Of a DNA stretch of 64,000 nucleotides, positions 44,722 to 53,973 are shown one piece after another; the stretch's first letter is position 1, and each line of letters opens with the position of its first letter. Source of the stretch: Hydrogenophaga sp. (GTDB lineage Bacteria; Pseudomonadota; Gammaproteobacteria; Burkholderiales; Burkholderiaceae_C); assembly GCF_019635465.1 (NCBI RefSeq), contig NZ_JAHBZK010000008.1, positions 62,001 through 126,000 on the forward strand. The letters are read 5' to 3'. Below the pieces are notes generated by a model. The model was not told the DNA's origin. It saw only the letters and a program-made list of their open reading frames with translations, and did not search any database. The position numbers were made by a program, and so were the translations under genes.

Positions 44722-45885
44722 ATGACCGTCTCCCGCACACGTCGTCTCATCTACTGGCTGCTGCCGGTGCTGCTGGTGGTGGCCCTGGGCCTGGGTGTGG
44801 TGCGCGCGCTGGGCAAGCGCGCCAACCAGGCCGAACAGGCCAAGACGGCGGCTCAGGCCCTGCAGACCGCGCCGGTCTACGAAATGAGCGAACGCGACAT
44901 GGTGCGCGTTCGCAAGCTGAGCCTGCAACGTGCCATCCCGGTCTCGGGCTCGATTGAGGCGCTGCAAACCGCAGTCATCAAGGCCCGCGTGGCAGGTGAG
45001 GTTCAGGGTCTGCGCAAACGCGAAGGCGACAGCGTTGCCGAAGGCGAAGTCGTGGCGCGCATCGACCCCACCGACGCCCAGGCCCGGGTGCGCCAGGCGG
45101 CGCAACAGGCCGAGTCGGCACAGGCGCAGGTGCGCATCGCCCAGCGCAGCCTGAGCAACAACCAGGCACTGGTTCAACAAGGGTTCATCTCGGCCACCGC
45201 ACTGGAAACGTCACAGGCCAACCTGGCGGCCGCCGAGGCCACACACCGGGCGGCCGTTGCCGCGCTCGACATCGCCCGCAAAGGCCTGGCCGACACCACC
45301 TTGCGCGCGCCCATCGCAGGCCAGGTCTCAGCCCGCGCAGTGCAGAACGGCGAGCGCGTCGGCGTGGACGCGCGCGTGCTGGAGATCGTGGACCTGTCGG
45401 CCTTCGAGATGGAGGCCGCGCTTAGCCCGGCCGACGCAGCTTCGGTGCAGGTGGGCCAATCGGCGCGGCTGCAGGTGGAAGGCTTGAGCACCCCGCTGCA
45501 GGCTACGGTGGCGCGCATCAACCCCAGCGTGCAGGCGGGCAGCCGCAGCGTGCTGGTGTACCTGCATGTGCCGGCACAGACCGGGTTGCGCCAGGGCTTG
45601 TTTGCGCGCGGCGACATCGTGGCCGATACCGTCGAGGCCATGGCCGTGCCAGTCTCGGCGGTGCGCAACGACCGCCCGGATGCCTACGTGCAGGTGGTGC
45701 GCGACGGTGTGGTGCGCCACGTCACGCTGGTGGCCGCACCCCTCGGCCAGGTGGAGGGTGTGCCCTATCAGGCCGTGCCGATGCTGGCTGAGGGTGACGT
45801 GGTGCTCGCGGGCACGGCCGGCGCCATTCGCGACGGCACCCAGGTGAAGCTGCCCGGCGCGACCGCACCCGCCGCCGGCAACTGA
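44722..45885 (+). CDS. RND efflux periplasmic adaptor (membrane fusion) protein
   Basis: A 387-residue HlyD/AcrA-family adaptor. One N-terminal TM anchor (LIYWLLPVLLVVALGLGVVR) is present, with no lipobox. The lipoyl/hairpin region spans about residues 75-190, with a long coiled coil (ARVRQAAQQAESAQAQVRIA). The beta-barrel domain and the membrane-proximal domain follow, including LRAPIAGQVSARAVQNGERV. It connects the RND pump to the outer-membrane channel. It is the second gene in the operon, and ATG 44722 lies 9 bp after the tetR stop. Confidence 0.93.
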   Translation: MTVSRTRRLIYWLLPVLLVVALGLGVVRALGKRANQAEQAKTAAQALQTAPVYEMSERDMVRVRKLSLQRAIPVSGSIEALQTAVIKARVAGEVQGLRKREGDSVAEGEVVARIDPTDAQARVRQAAQQAESAQAQVRIAQRSLSNNQALVQQGFISATALETSQANLAAAEATHRAAVAALDIARKGLADTTLRAPIAGQVSARAVQNGERVGVDARVLEIVDLSAFEMEAALSPADAASVQVGQSARLQVEGLSTPLQATVARINPSVQAGSRSVLVYLHVPAQTGLRQGLFARGDIVADTVEAMAVPVSAVRNDRPDAYVQVVRDGVVRHVTLVAAPLGQVEGVPYQAVPMLAEGDVVLAGTAGAIRDGTQVKLPGATAPAAGN

Positions 45886-45901
45886 GCGGACGACACGCAC
45901 C

Positions 45902-48900
45902 ATGTGGTTCACCCAGGTCTCGCTGCGCAACCCGGTGTTCGCCACCATGGTGATGCTCGCCTTTGTGGTGCTGGGCGTGTTCTCCTACCAGCGGCTGCAG
46001 GTCGATCAGTTCCCCAACATCGACTTTCCGGTGGTGGTGGTCACCACCGCCTACCCGGGCGCGTCACCGGAGATCGTTGAATCCGAGGTGACCAAGAAAG
46101 TCGAAGAGGCCGTCAACGCCATCGCCGGCGTCAACACGCTCACCTCGCGCAGCTACGAGGGCAGCTCGGTGGTGATCATCGAGTTCCAGCTCACGGTCGA
46201 CGGCCGCAAGGCCGCCGACGACGTGCGCGAGCGCATCGGCATCCTTCGACCGCAGTTGCGCGACGAGGTGGAAGAGCCGCGCGTGCTGCGCTTCGACCCG
46301 GCCAGCCGCGCCATCTGGTCGGTCGCGGTGGTGCCCAAGGCGGTCGACGGCAAGGCGCCCTCGGCTGTCGAGCTCACCACCTGGGCGGAGCAGGTGCTCA
46401 AGAAGCGGCTGGAGAACGTGCGTGGCGTGGGTGCGGTCAACCTGGTGGGCGGCACCAGTCGCGCCATCAACATCGAACTCGACCCGGTGGCCATGCAGGC
46501 CCTGGGCGTCACCACCGACCAGGTCAACGCCGCCGTGCGCAGTGAAAACCAGGACCTGCCGGTGGGCACGCTCAAGACCCGCGATGCCGAGCGCGTGGTG
46601 CAGGTGCTCTCGCGCCTGACCAACCCGCGCGACTTCGGCAACATCATCGTGGCGCGACGCAACGGCACGCCGGTGCGGCTGAGCCAGGTGGCCCGGGTGA
46701 GCGACGGCACCGAAGAGGTGGAAAGCCTGGCGCTCTACAACGGCCAGCGCACCCTGCTGCTGCAGGTGCAGAAATCGCAGGACGAAAACACCATCGCGGT
46801 GGTCGACGGCCTCAACGCCGCGATCCAGGCGGTGCAGGCCGAATTGCCGGCCGGCGTCACGCTCGAGCCCATCGCCGACGGCTCGCGCCCGATCCGCGTG
46901 TCGGTGCAGAACGTGCGGCAGACGCTGATCGAGGGCGCCATCCTCACGGTGCTGATCGTCTTCCTGTTCCTGAACTCATGGCGCTCGACCGTCATCACCG
47001 GCCTGACGCTGCCGATTGCCGTCATCGGCACCTTCTTCGTGATGAACCTGCTGGGCTTCACCATCAACATGATCACGCTGATGGCGCTCACGCTCTCGGT
47101 CGGTCTGTTGATCGACGACGCCATCGTGGTGCGCGAGAACATCGTGCGTCACGTGCAGATGGGCAAGAAGCCCTTCCAGGCCGCCATGGACGGCACGCAG
47201 GAGATCGGTCTGGCGGTGCTGGCCACCACACTGTCCATCGTGGCGGTGTTCCTGCCCATCGGGTTCATGGGCGGCATCATCGGCAAGTTCTTCCACCAGT
47301 TCGGCATCACCATGGTGGCGGCGGTGCTGATCTCCATGTTCGTGAGCTTCACGCTCGACCCGATGCTGTCCTCGGTCTGGCACGACCCGGCCATCGACGC
47401 GCACGGCAAGCCGCCGGGCAACAGCTTCTACGACCGCACCATCGGCCGCCTGTTGCACTGGTTCGACCGCTTCCAGGAGGATTTGTCCGATGGCTATCAG
47501 GCGGCGCTGCGCTGGTCGCTGCGTCATCGCCTGGCCACGCTGGCCCTGGCGGTGGGGGTGTTCATCGCCAGCATCGCCATGCTGCCCCTGCTGGGCAGCG
47601 AGTTCGTGCCCAAGGCCGACTACTCCGAGACCTCGGTGAGCTTCAACACGCCGGTGGGCTCGTCCATCCAGGCCACCGAAGCCAAGGCCCGCGAGGTCGA
47701 GGCCATCCTGCGCGAGTTCCCCGAGGTTCGCTACACGCTCACCACCATCAACACCGGCAACGCACAAGGGCCGATGTATGCCAGCGTCTACGTGCGACTG
47801 GTCGACCGCAAGGAGCGCACGCGCAATGCCGATGCCATGTCGGCCGTGCTGCGCGAGCGGCTGCGCAGCGTGCCCGGCATCACCGTCACACACGTCGGCC
47901 TGCTCGACGCAGTGGGGGGCAACAAGCAGATCGAGTTCTCGCTGCAGGGCGACGACCTCGGCGAACTGGAACGCATCAGCCGGCTGGTGACCGAGAAATT
48001 GCGCCCGATCGTTGGCCTCGTCGACCTGGACGCCAGCGTCAAGCCCGACAAGCCCACGGTGGACGTGGTGCTCAACCGCGATCTCGCCTCCGACCTCGGC
48101 CTCAGCACCAGCGGCGTCGGCAACAGCCTGCGCACCCTGGTGGCCGGCACCACCGTGGGCAACTGGCGCGCACAGAACGGCGAAACCTACGACGTGATCG
48201 TGCGCTTGTCGCCCGAGGCCCGGCAGCGCACCACCGACCTGGCGCAGGTCCCCTTGCTGGTGGGCACCGCCAGTGACGGCACCGCGCGCACGGTGGCGCT
48301 GTCGCAGGTCGCGCAGATCGTCGACACCACCGGCCCCAACCAGATCAACCGACGCAACCTCAACCGCGAGGTCTCGTTCAATGCCAACGTGTTCGGCCGC
48401 TCGGCCGGCGACGTGACCGCCGACATGCGCCGCGAGCTCGACAGCATCGCCCTGCCCCCCGGCTACCGATACGAGTTCGGTGGCTCGACCAAGAACATGC
48501 AGGAGTCGTTTGCCTATGCGCTGTCGGCGCTGGCGCTGGCCATCGTGTTCATCTACATGATCCTGGCCAGCCAGTTCCAGAGTTTCCTGCAACCGCTCTC
48601 GCTCATGACTTCGCTGCCGCTGACCCTCATCGGCGTGGTGCTGGCGCTGATGATGTTCGGTTCGACCATGAGCATGTTCTCGGTGATCGGCATCGTGCTG
48701 CTGATGGGCCTGGTCACCAAGAACGCCATCTTGCTGGTGGACTTCGCCATCCGCGCCCGCGAGGGCAAGGCCGGCGGCCCGCCGCTGCCGCGCGACGAAG
48801 CCCTGCTGCTGGCCGCCAAGGTGCGTTTGCGCCCCATCCTGATGACCACGCTGGCCATGGTCTTCGGCATGGTGCCGCTGGCCTTCGCCCTGTCTGAAGG

Positions 48901-49078
48901 TTCCGAGCAGCGTGCCCCCATGGGCCAGGCCGTGATCGGCGGCGTCATCACTTCCTCGCTACTGACGCTGGTGGTGGTGCCGGTGGTGTACGGCTACCTC
49001 GACGACCTCACCAACTGGCTGCGCCGTCTGGTCGGCCTGCCCCCTGCCATTGCCGCCCCTGACGAGGCGACCTCCTAA
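45902..49078 (+). CDS. RND efflux pump, HAE1 family inner-membrane transporter
   Basis: A 1058-residue trimeric proton-driven multidrug pump of the AcrB/MexB superfamily. TM1 ([20 protein letters not shown]) and the porter loops are followed by TM4 [20 protein letters not shown], whose adjacent Asp pair relays protons. TM10 has [14 protein letters not shown] with the essential Lys. The family length and internal duplication (TM2-6 and TM8-12) are normal. It is closest in style to MdtB/MdtC or MexF-like pumps; the substrate is unknown. It is transcribed with the adaptor, the PCMT-like protein, the rhodanese and TolC. Confidence 0.95.
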   Translation: MWFTQVSLRNPVFATMVMLAFVVLGVFSYQRLQVDQFPNIDFPVVVVTTAYPGASPEIVESEVTKKVEEAVNAIAGVNTLTSRSYEGSSVVIIEFQLTVDGRKAADDVRERIGILRPQLRDEVEEPRVLRFDPASRAIWSVAVVPKAVDGKAPSAVELTTWAEQVLKKRLENVRGVGAVNLVGGTSRAINIELDPVAMQALGVTTDQVNAAVRSENQDLPVGTLKTRDAERVVQVLSRLTNPRDFGNIIVARRNGTPVRLSQVARVSDGTEEVESLALYNGQRTLLLQVQKSQDENTIAVVDGLNAAIQAVQAELPAGVTLEPIADGSRPIRVSVQNVRQTLIEGAILTVLIVFLFLNSWRSTVITGLTLPIAVIGTFFVMNLLGFTINMITLMALTLSVGLLIDDAIVVRENIVRHVQMGKKPFQAAMDGTQEIGLAVLATTLSIVAVFLPIGFMGGIIGKFFHQFGITMVAAVLISMFVSFTLDPMLSSVWHDPAIDAHGKPPGNSFYDRTIGRLLHWFDRFQEDLSDGYQAALRWSLRHRLATLALAVGVFIASIAMLPLLGSEFVPKADYSETSVSFNTPVGSSIQATEAKAREVEAILREFPEVRYTLTTINTGNAQGPMYASVYVRLVDRKERTRNADAMSAVLRERLRSVPGITVTHVGLLDAVGGNKQIEFSLQGDDLGELERISRLVTEKLRPIVGLVDLDASVKPDKPTVDVVLNRDLASDLGLSTSGVGNSLRTLVAGTTVGNWRAQNGETYDVIVRLSPEARQRTTDLAQVPLLVGTASDGTARTVALSQVAQIVDTTGPNQINRRNLNREVSFNANVFGRSAGDVTADMRRELDSIALPPGYRYEFGGSTKNMQESFAYALSALALAIVFIYMILASQFQSFLQPLSLMTSLPLTLIGVVLALMMFGSTMSMFSVIGIVLLMGLVTKNAILLVDFAIRAREGKAGGPPLPRDEALLLAAKVRLRPILMTTLAMVFGMVPLAFALSEGSEQRAPMGQAVIGGVITSSLLTLVVVPVVYGYLDDLTNWLRRLVGLPPAIAAPDEATS

Positions 49079-49116
49079 AATTTCCCGGTTTTGCCGAACC
49101 CCGACTGGAGAACCCC

Positions 49117-49806
49117 ATGACCCCCGCGATGAGCCTGGACCAAGCGCGTTTCAACATGATCGAGCAACAGATCCGACCCTGGGAGGTGCTCGACGCCCGT
49201 GTGCTCGACTTGCTGTCGCGCGTGCGGCGCGAAGACTTTGTGCCCGCCGCGCAGCGCGCGCTGGCATTTGCTGACCTCGAACTGCCCCTGACCCACCCGG
49301 CGCAAGACGGTGTCTGCATGCTGGCACCCAGGGTGCAGGCCCGCCTGGTGCAGGACCTCGCCCTCAAGCCGACCGACAAGGTGCTCGAGATCGGCACCGG
49401 CAGCGGCTACACCGCGGCGCTGATGGCCAGCCTCGCGCAGCGCGTGGTGTCGATCGAAATCGACGCGGCCATTGCACAAGGCGCCCGCGACAACCTGCAG
49501 CGTGCCGGCATCACCAACGTCGACGTACGCACGGCCGACGCCGCCGCCAGCGACTTTGCCACCTGCAAGGCGGATGCGCCGTTCGACGCCATCGTGCTTG
49601 GCGGCTCAGTGGCCGAGGTGCCGTCTGCCCTGCTGGCGCTGCTGGCGCCGGGCGGCCGCCTGGCGGCCATCACCGGCGACGAACCCATGATGCGCGCCAC
49701 CTTCATCACCCACGCGGGCACCGGCCACTTCGTGACCGCACAACCCTGGGACACGGTGGCGGCGCGCCTGCAGCACTTCCCGGCGCCCTCGCGCTTCCGC
49801 TTCTGA
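49117..49806 (+). CDS. PCMT-family SAM methyltransferase-like protein (divergent)
   Basis: A 229-residue protein of the protein-L-isoaspartate O-methyltransferase family. The SAM motif KVLEIGTGSGYTAALMASLA is intact. The usual isoaspartate-binding loop GQTISQPY is missing and replaced by LTHPAQDGVCMLAPRVQARL, so repair activity is doubtful. It is inserted between an RND pump gene and a rhodanese/TolC pair, an arrangement that appears to be a standing feature of related betaproteobacteria. ATG 49117 is used; ATG 49129 is also possible. Its role in efflux is unknown. Confidence 0.85.
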   Translation: MTPAMSLDQARFNMIEQQIRPWEVLDARVLDLLSRVRREDFVPAAQRALAFADLELPLTHPAQDGVCMLAPRVQARLVQDLALKPTDKVLEIGTGSGYTAALMASLAQRVVSIEIDAAIAQGARDNLQRAGITNVDVRTADAAASDFATCKADAPFDAIVLGGSVAEVPSALLALLAPGGRLAAITGDEPMMRATFITHAGTGHFVTAQPWDTVAARLQHFPAPSRFRF

Positions 49807-49815
49807 GCCCCCGCC

Positions 49816-50160
49816 ATGCACGCGATCACACCCGCCCATCTGGACGACTGGCTGCGCCAGCACACTGTCCCCGGCCGCCCGGCGCCCATCGTGCTCGATG
49901 TGCGCGAGCCGGCCGAACTGCAAACGGCCTGCGTCAGCGCCGACGGCTTCGAGCTGCGCCACATGCCGATGCGCAGCGTGCCCGCGCGCCTGCACGAGCT
50001 CGAGCGCGACCACCCCATCGCCTGCCTGTGCCACCACGGTGGTCGCAGCGCGCAGGTCACGCAATTCCTGCTGAACCAAGGCTTCACGCAGGTAGTCAAC
50101 ATCCACGGCGGCATCGACGCCTGGGCGCTGCAGCGCGACCCGTCGATCCCCCGCTACTGA
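49816..50160 (+). CDS. Single-domain rhodanese-like protein
   Basis: A 114-residue rhodanese domain. VLDVREPAELQ is the CH2A-type start, and the active-site loop is LCHHGGRSAQ with Cys followed five residues on by Arg, as in sulfurtransferases of the GlpE type. There is no signal peptide. It starts 9 bp after the PCMT-like stop and ends 39 bp before the tolC gene, within the efflux operon. A substrate is not evident; thiosulfate or a persulfide carrier role is inferred. Confidence 0.92.
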   Translation: MHAITPAHLDDWLRQHTVPGRPAPIVLDVREPAELQTACVSADGFELRHMPMRSVPARLHELERDHPIACLCHHGGRSAQVTQFLLNQGFTQVVNIHGGIDAWALQRDPSIPRY

Positions 50161-50199
50161 TCCACTCCCCTTCCATCCCTCCCTGCCAAGGAACCGCCC

Positions 50200-51546
50200 A
50201 TGCCTGCCCAGCTTCTCCGACCCTTTGCTCGACTGAGCCCGCTGATGCTGGCCGCCAGCCTGGCCCTGGGCGGTGCATCGGCGGCGCAGGCACAGAGCCT
50301 GTCGCAACTCTTCGACGCGGCGCGCGGGTTCGACGCCACCTACCTGGCCGCGCGCTCGCAGTACGACGCCAACCTGGCACAGGCCGCCCAAGCGCGCGCT
50401 GGCCTGCTGCCCGAGGTCGGCCTGGGCGCCGGCGCCAACTGGACGCGCCGCGACAGCAGCGTCAGCCAGCTTGACGGCACCAGCAACAGCCAGAACGTGA
50501 CGTTGTCGGCCAGCCAGCCGCTGTACCGCCCCGCCAACAAGCTCGCCTACGACCAGGCGCAGCGCTCCATCGACATCGCCCAGGCGCAGCTGACCCAGGC
50601 CGAACAGGACCTGATCCTGCGCACCTCGCAGGCCTACTTCGATGTGCTCGCCGCACAGGACACCCTCACCTTCGTGCAGGCGCAAAAGAAGGCGGTGGCC
50701 GAGCAACTGGCCGCCGCCAAACGCAACTTCGAGGTGGGCACGGCCACCGTCACCGACGCACGCGAAGCGCAGGCCAGCTATGACCTCGTCATCGCCCAGG
50801 AGCTGGCGGCCGAGAACGATCTGCGCGTCAAGAAGCTCACGCTCGACCAGCTCGTGGGCCGCAGCAGCGTGGTGCCGCAGCCGCTGGCCACGCCGGTCAA
50901 CCTGCCCCCGCTGCAACCGGCCGAACCCCAGGCCTGGCTGGACCGCGCCGGCGCCAATCACCCCTCAGTGCTGCAGGCCCAGCGCAACCTTGAGATCGCA
51001 CAGCTGGAAACCCAGCGCGCCGAAGCAGGCCACAAGCCCACCCTGGATCTTGTCGGTCAATACCAGGTCAGCCGTTCGCCGTCGAGCACGCAAGGCATTT
51101 CGGGCAATGTGCGCACCAACAACGCCACGGTGGGCCTGCAGTTCAACCTGCCGCTGTTCGCTGGCTATGCCATCCAGAACCGGGTGAAGCAAACACTGGC
51201 GCTGGAAGAGAAGGCCCGCGTCGATCTGGAGTCGGCCCGCCGCGGCGTCGACCTTGCCACGCGCAGCGCCTTCCTCGGCGTGGTCTCTGGCCAGAGCCAG
51301 GTCAAGGCACTGGAAGCCGCCGAAGCCTCCAGCCAGAGCGCCCTCGAAGCCAACCAGCTGGGCTACCAGGTCGGCGTGCGCATCAACATCGACGTGCTCA
51401 ACGCGCAGAGCCAGCTCTACCAGACCAAGCGCGACCTCGCACAGGCCCGCTACAACGTGCTGCTGGGCACCCTGCGCCTCAAGCAGGCCAGCGGCGAACT
51501 CACGCCCTCCGATCTGCAACCGATCGACGCGCTGCTGACCCGCTGA
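50200..51546 (+). CDS. tolC: TolC family outer membrane efflux protein
   Basis: A 448-residue outer-membrane channel with a signal peptide (LMLAASLALGGASAAQAQ). Two OEP repeats contain the long helices, including LTQAEQDLILRTSQAYFDVL, ARDAREAQ-like TVTDAREAQASYDLVIAQ, and INIDVLNAQSQLYQTKRDLA. This last segment is typical of TolC helix H7/H8 regions. It completes the tripartite RND system from the same operon. SD-like AAGGA lies about 9 bp before ATG 50200. Confidence 0.94.
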   Translation: MPAQLLRPFARLSPLMLAASLALGGASAAQAQSLSQLFDAARGFDATYLAARSQYDANLAQAAQARAGLLPEVGLGAGANWTRRDSSVSQLDGTSNSQNVTLSASQPLYRPANKLAYDQAQRSIDIAQAQLTQAEQDLILRTSQAYFDVLAAQDTLTFVQAQKKAVAEQLAAAKRNFEVGTATVTDAREAQASYDLVIAQELAAENDLRVKKLTLDQLVGRSSVVPQPLATPVNLPPLQPAEPQAWLDRAGANHPSVLQAQRNLEIAQLETQRAEAGHKPTLDLVGQYQVSRSPSSTQGISGNVRTNNATVGLQFNLPLFAGYAIQNRVKQTLALEEKARVDLESARRGVDLATRSAFLGVVSGQSQVKALEAAEASSQSALEANQLGYQVGVRINIDVLNAQSQLYQTKRDLAQARYNVLLGTLRLKQASGELTPSDLQPIDALLTR

Positions 51547-51660
51547 TGCCCCTTCGCGGCGGGAGTGGCCTGCGCGCGCTCTCCACCGGTCGACAGGTCC
51601 CCCATTGCGCTGAAGCACAATGCCGGCTCTTGTCGACCCACGCCCCCGAGCCTCCAATCA

Positions 51661-52908
51661 ATGACCCTTGGTGATGGCCTTCACCGCGCAGCGCAATGGG
51701 CGCTGGTGATCGTTTTCCTGGCATTCCCCCTGTCGCTGGCCGTGGCCAACCTGGCGCTGGTACTGACCCTGGCACTGTGGCTGGCCTCGTTGGTGAGCCC
51801 CGTTGCCCGGGCGCAATGCCTGGCGGCCCTGCGCAATCCGATGGCAGCACCCGCTCTGGCGCTGTTTGGCTGGGTGTTGCTGGCCACGGCCTGGTCGCCC
51901 GTGCCCGCCACAGGCGCGCTCGCCATGGCCCTCAAGTACCTCAAGCTGGGCCTGGTGCCCATGTTCCTGGCGCTGCTGCAAACGCCCTGGGTGCGCCGGC
52001 GTTGTTGGCAGGCGTTCGGGCTGGCGTTGATGTTCACACTGGTGGTCACCTGGTTGAACGTGTGGTTCGACTTTTCGTGGACGCGCACGCACAACCAGGG
52101 GTTCGGCGTCGACCACACAGTGGTCAAGGACTACATCTCGCAGGGCGTGATGATGTGCGTCTTCGCCTCGATGTGCGCGTTTGTCGCCGTCACTCATGTG
52201 CGGCGCCGCGTCCGTATCGCGGCGTTGGTCGTCTGGCTGCTGGCCAGCGTCAGCGTGCTGGCGCTGCTGCAGGGTCGCACGGGTTACCTGGCGTGGGCGG
52301 TATCGACGGCCGCGTTTCTGATCAGCCTCGGACTGGCGCGCTCACTGGGTCGCGGCCTGCTGGCCGCAGTGGGCGTGGCGGCCCTGTTCGCCCTGGTGGT
52401 AACGGCGTCGCCGCTGCTGCAGGAACGCGCCACAACCGCGTTGAGCGAGGCCAACACCGCAGACGGAACCACCATCACCTCGATCGGCGCCCGACTGTCC
52501 ATGGCCAGGCTGGTGCTGGAACTGGCCCCGGACGCGCTCTGGTTGGGCCATGGGACCGGCGCGTACCCGGTACAAGCCGAGAAGGTCTTCACCGACAAGG
52601 ATTTTTGCGACGTGGCGTGCCCGCACCCGCACAACCAGTTCCTGTTCTTCCTGTTCGATCAGGGCCTGGTCGGGCTGGTGCTCTTTCTGTGGTTCATTGC
52701 CGCGATGGCGAGGTCATCGTGGCGCGCGTCGCCCCAACGCCGTGCCCTGGGGCTGGCGTTCACCGGCACCCTGTGCGCGGCATGCGTGTCGCACAGTTCG
52801 CTGTGGCTGTCCACCGAAAGCCACTGCCTGATCCTGATGGGCGCGCTGGTGATGGCCTCGCTCGGGCCACAGCGCGCAAGACCCGGGTCCGCCGTCATCG
52901 CCGCCTAG
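51661..52908 (+). CDS. O-antigen ligase-like (WaaL/RfaL) membrane protein
   Basis: A 415-residue polytopic protein of the Wzy_C/WaaL family, which joins undecaprenyl-linked O-antigen to lipid A-core or polymerises it. There are about ten TM segments. The periplasmic-loop motifs TGAYPVQAEKVF and CPHPHNQFLFFLFDQGL match those around the catalytic His in O-antigen ligases (GHG and HPHN). ATG 51661 is chosen. The stop codon TAG is formed by the CTAG at the left edge of a MITE-like element. The neighbouring GT2 genes and phosphomannomutase support a lipopolysaccharide or capsule role. Confidence 0.88.
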   Translation: MTLGDGLHRAAQWALVIVFLAFPLSLAVANLALVLTLALWLASLVSPVARAQCLAALRNPMAAPALALFGWVLLATAWSPVPATGALAMALKYLKLGLVPMFLALLQTPWVRRRCWQAFGLALMFTLVVTWLNVWFDFSWTRTHNQGFGVDHTVVKDYISQGVMMCVFASMCAFVAVTHVRRRVRIAALVVWLLASVSVLALLQGRTGYLAWAVSTAAFLISLGLARSLGRGLLAAVGVAALFALVVTASPLLQERATTALSEANTADGTTITSIGARLSMARLVLELAPDALWLGHGTGAYPVQAEKVFTDKDFCDVACPHPHNQFLFFLFDQGLVGLVLFLWFIAAMARSSWRASPQRRALGLAFTGTLCAACVSHSSLWLSTESHCLILMGALVMASLGPQRARPGSAVIAA

Positions 52909-53179
52909 TGTTCTGTCCCGCAAATAACGGGCATTTCGCTGCGCCGAATCGGGGCGCAGGCTAGGCGTGGGCGCAGGTCAAGCCTGGGCGGCTTGACCTG
53001 TGGCCGCAACGACGCATGCGCCCCGATTCGACGCAGCCCGGAGGGTTCGGCGCCTGCGGGGCTCTCGCCGGGCGCCCATAGGGGATCAAGACGTCCAGTC
53101 TTGACCCCCTTTGAGCACCCACCGATAGCTCCCGCATCCATCGAACGAAATGCCAGTTATTTGCGGGACAGAACACTAG
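52905..53179. mobile_element. MITE-like non-autonomous element with 30-bp TIRs in a CTAG target
   Basis: Inverted ends beginning TGTTCTGTCCCGCAAATAAC run inward from 52909 and from 53175. The arms total 30 bp with one mismatch, or 34 bp counting the flanking CTAG at 52905-52908 and 53176-53179. The 267-bp interior has no open frame of interest. It holds nested palindromes: 52939-52958 with 53017-53036 (20 bp, one mismatch), CAGGTCAAGC/GCTTGACCTG (52974-53000), and GGGGATCAAGAC with GTCTTGACCCC (53081-53108). CTAG duplication fits IS5- or IS630/Tc1-type transposases. No transposase gene is in the window. Confidence 0.85.
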
Positions 53180-53973
53180 CGCCGCGCAAGCACCTGCCCC
53201 GCGCCCAGGCGGTCGTAGCGCAAGGCCGCGTAGCGGAAGAAGCACTCCAGCGCGATGAAAAAGCAAAACAGAAAGCCTTCGGCACCGCACAGGAAGCCGC
53301 GGCGGAAGATGTAAAGCCGCACGAAGATGGCAAACGCGGAGGCCATGCCCCGCAGCACGCCACCCCGTTTGCCTTGTTCGGCGCGCTTGGAGGCACCGAG
53401 CTGCACATACTGCGCAAGCTTGAGCAGGCTGTCATAGACCGTCTCGCGGGAGTAGTGCAGCAGCCGGTTGCGAAACCGGTGGCAAGGCACCTGCGCACGG
53501 CGCAGCACGCCGTCTTCGTGCACCACGCCAGCAAAGTGGCTCAGGTTGTCGGCGCGAAACAGGCGTCGAATGCCACCGGTGGACTTCATCAAGGTCAGCG
53601 CCCGGCCATAGGCCACCTGGTTCCACTGCACCTCCCACACCGCGTCTTCGCCTGACTGCACGGCACGCGAGATCTCGTCGGCCAGTTCAGGGGGAACGAT
53701 TTCGTCGGCGTCGAGAAAGAACACGTAGTCGCAGCGCACGTGTTCGAGCAGCCGGTTGCGCTGCACCGCGAAGCCCTGCCAGTCGGCGTTGAGATGCACC
53801 TCGGCGCCCGCCTCGGCCGCCACCTCGCGCGTGCCGTCGGTGCTGCCGCTGTCAAAGACGATGATCTGGTCAGCAAACCTTGCCGACGCAATGCACGCCG
53901 CAATGCGGCGCGACTCGTTGACCGCCAGAATGCCCACACACAGGGTGGGCCGCGTTTCAGGAACGGGGTTCAT
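53176..53973 (-). CDS. Glycosyltransferase family 2 (WaaE/KdtX-like)
   Basis: A 265-residue GT-A fold glycosyltransferase. LCVGILAVNESRRIAACI, DQIIVFDSGSTDGTREVA and FLDADEIVPPEL (DxD-type motif) are classic for the LPS core beta-1,4-glucosyltransferase type. A hydrophobic C-terminus (GFLFCFFIALECFFRYAALR) suggests membrane association. The start ATG 53973 lies inside the upstream GT gene (17-bp overlap). The TAG stop lies in the CTAG at the right edge of the MITE-like element. Acceptor and donor sugars are unknown. Confidence 0.9.
   Translation of the reverse strand: MNPVPETRPTLCVGILAVNESRRIAACIASARFADQIIVFDSGSTDGTREVAAEAGAEVHLNADWQGFAVQRNRLLEHVRCDYVFFLDADEIVPPELADEISRAVQSGEDAVWEVQWNQVAYGRALTLMKSTGGIRRLFRADNLSHFAGVVHEDGVLRRAQVPCHRFRNRLLHYSRETVYDSLLKLAQYVQLGASKRAEQGKRGGVLRGMASAFAIFVRLYIFRRGFLCGAEGFLFCFFIALECFFRYAALRYDRLGAGQVLARR

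Noticed and set aside
52909-53175. A coding gene or ncRNA inside the inverted-repeat element
   Set aside because: No frame of meaningful length with a start site, and no known RNA family is recognised; the structure is explained by nested palindromes of a MITE-like element.
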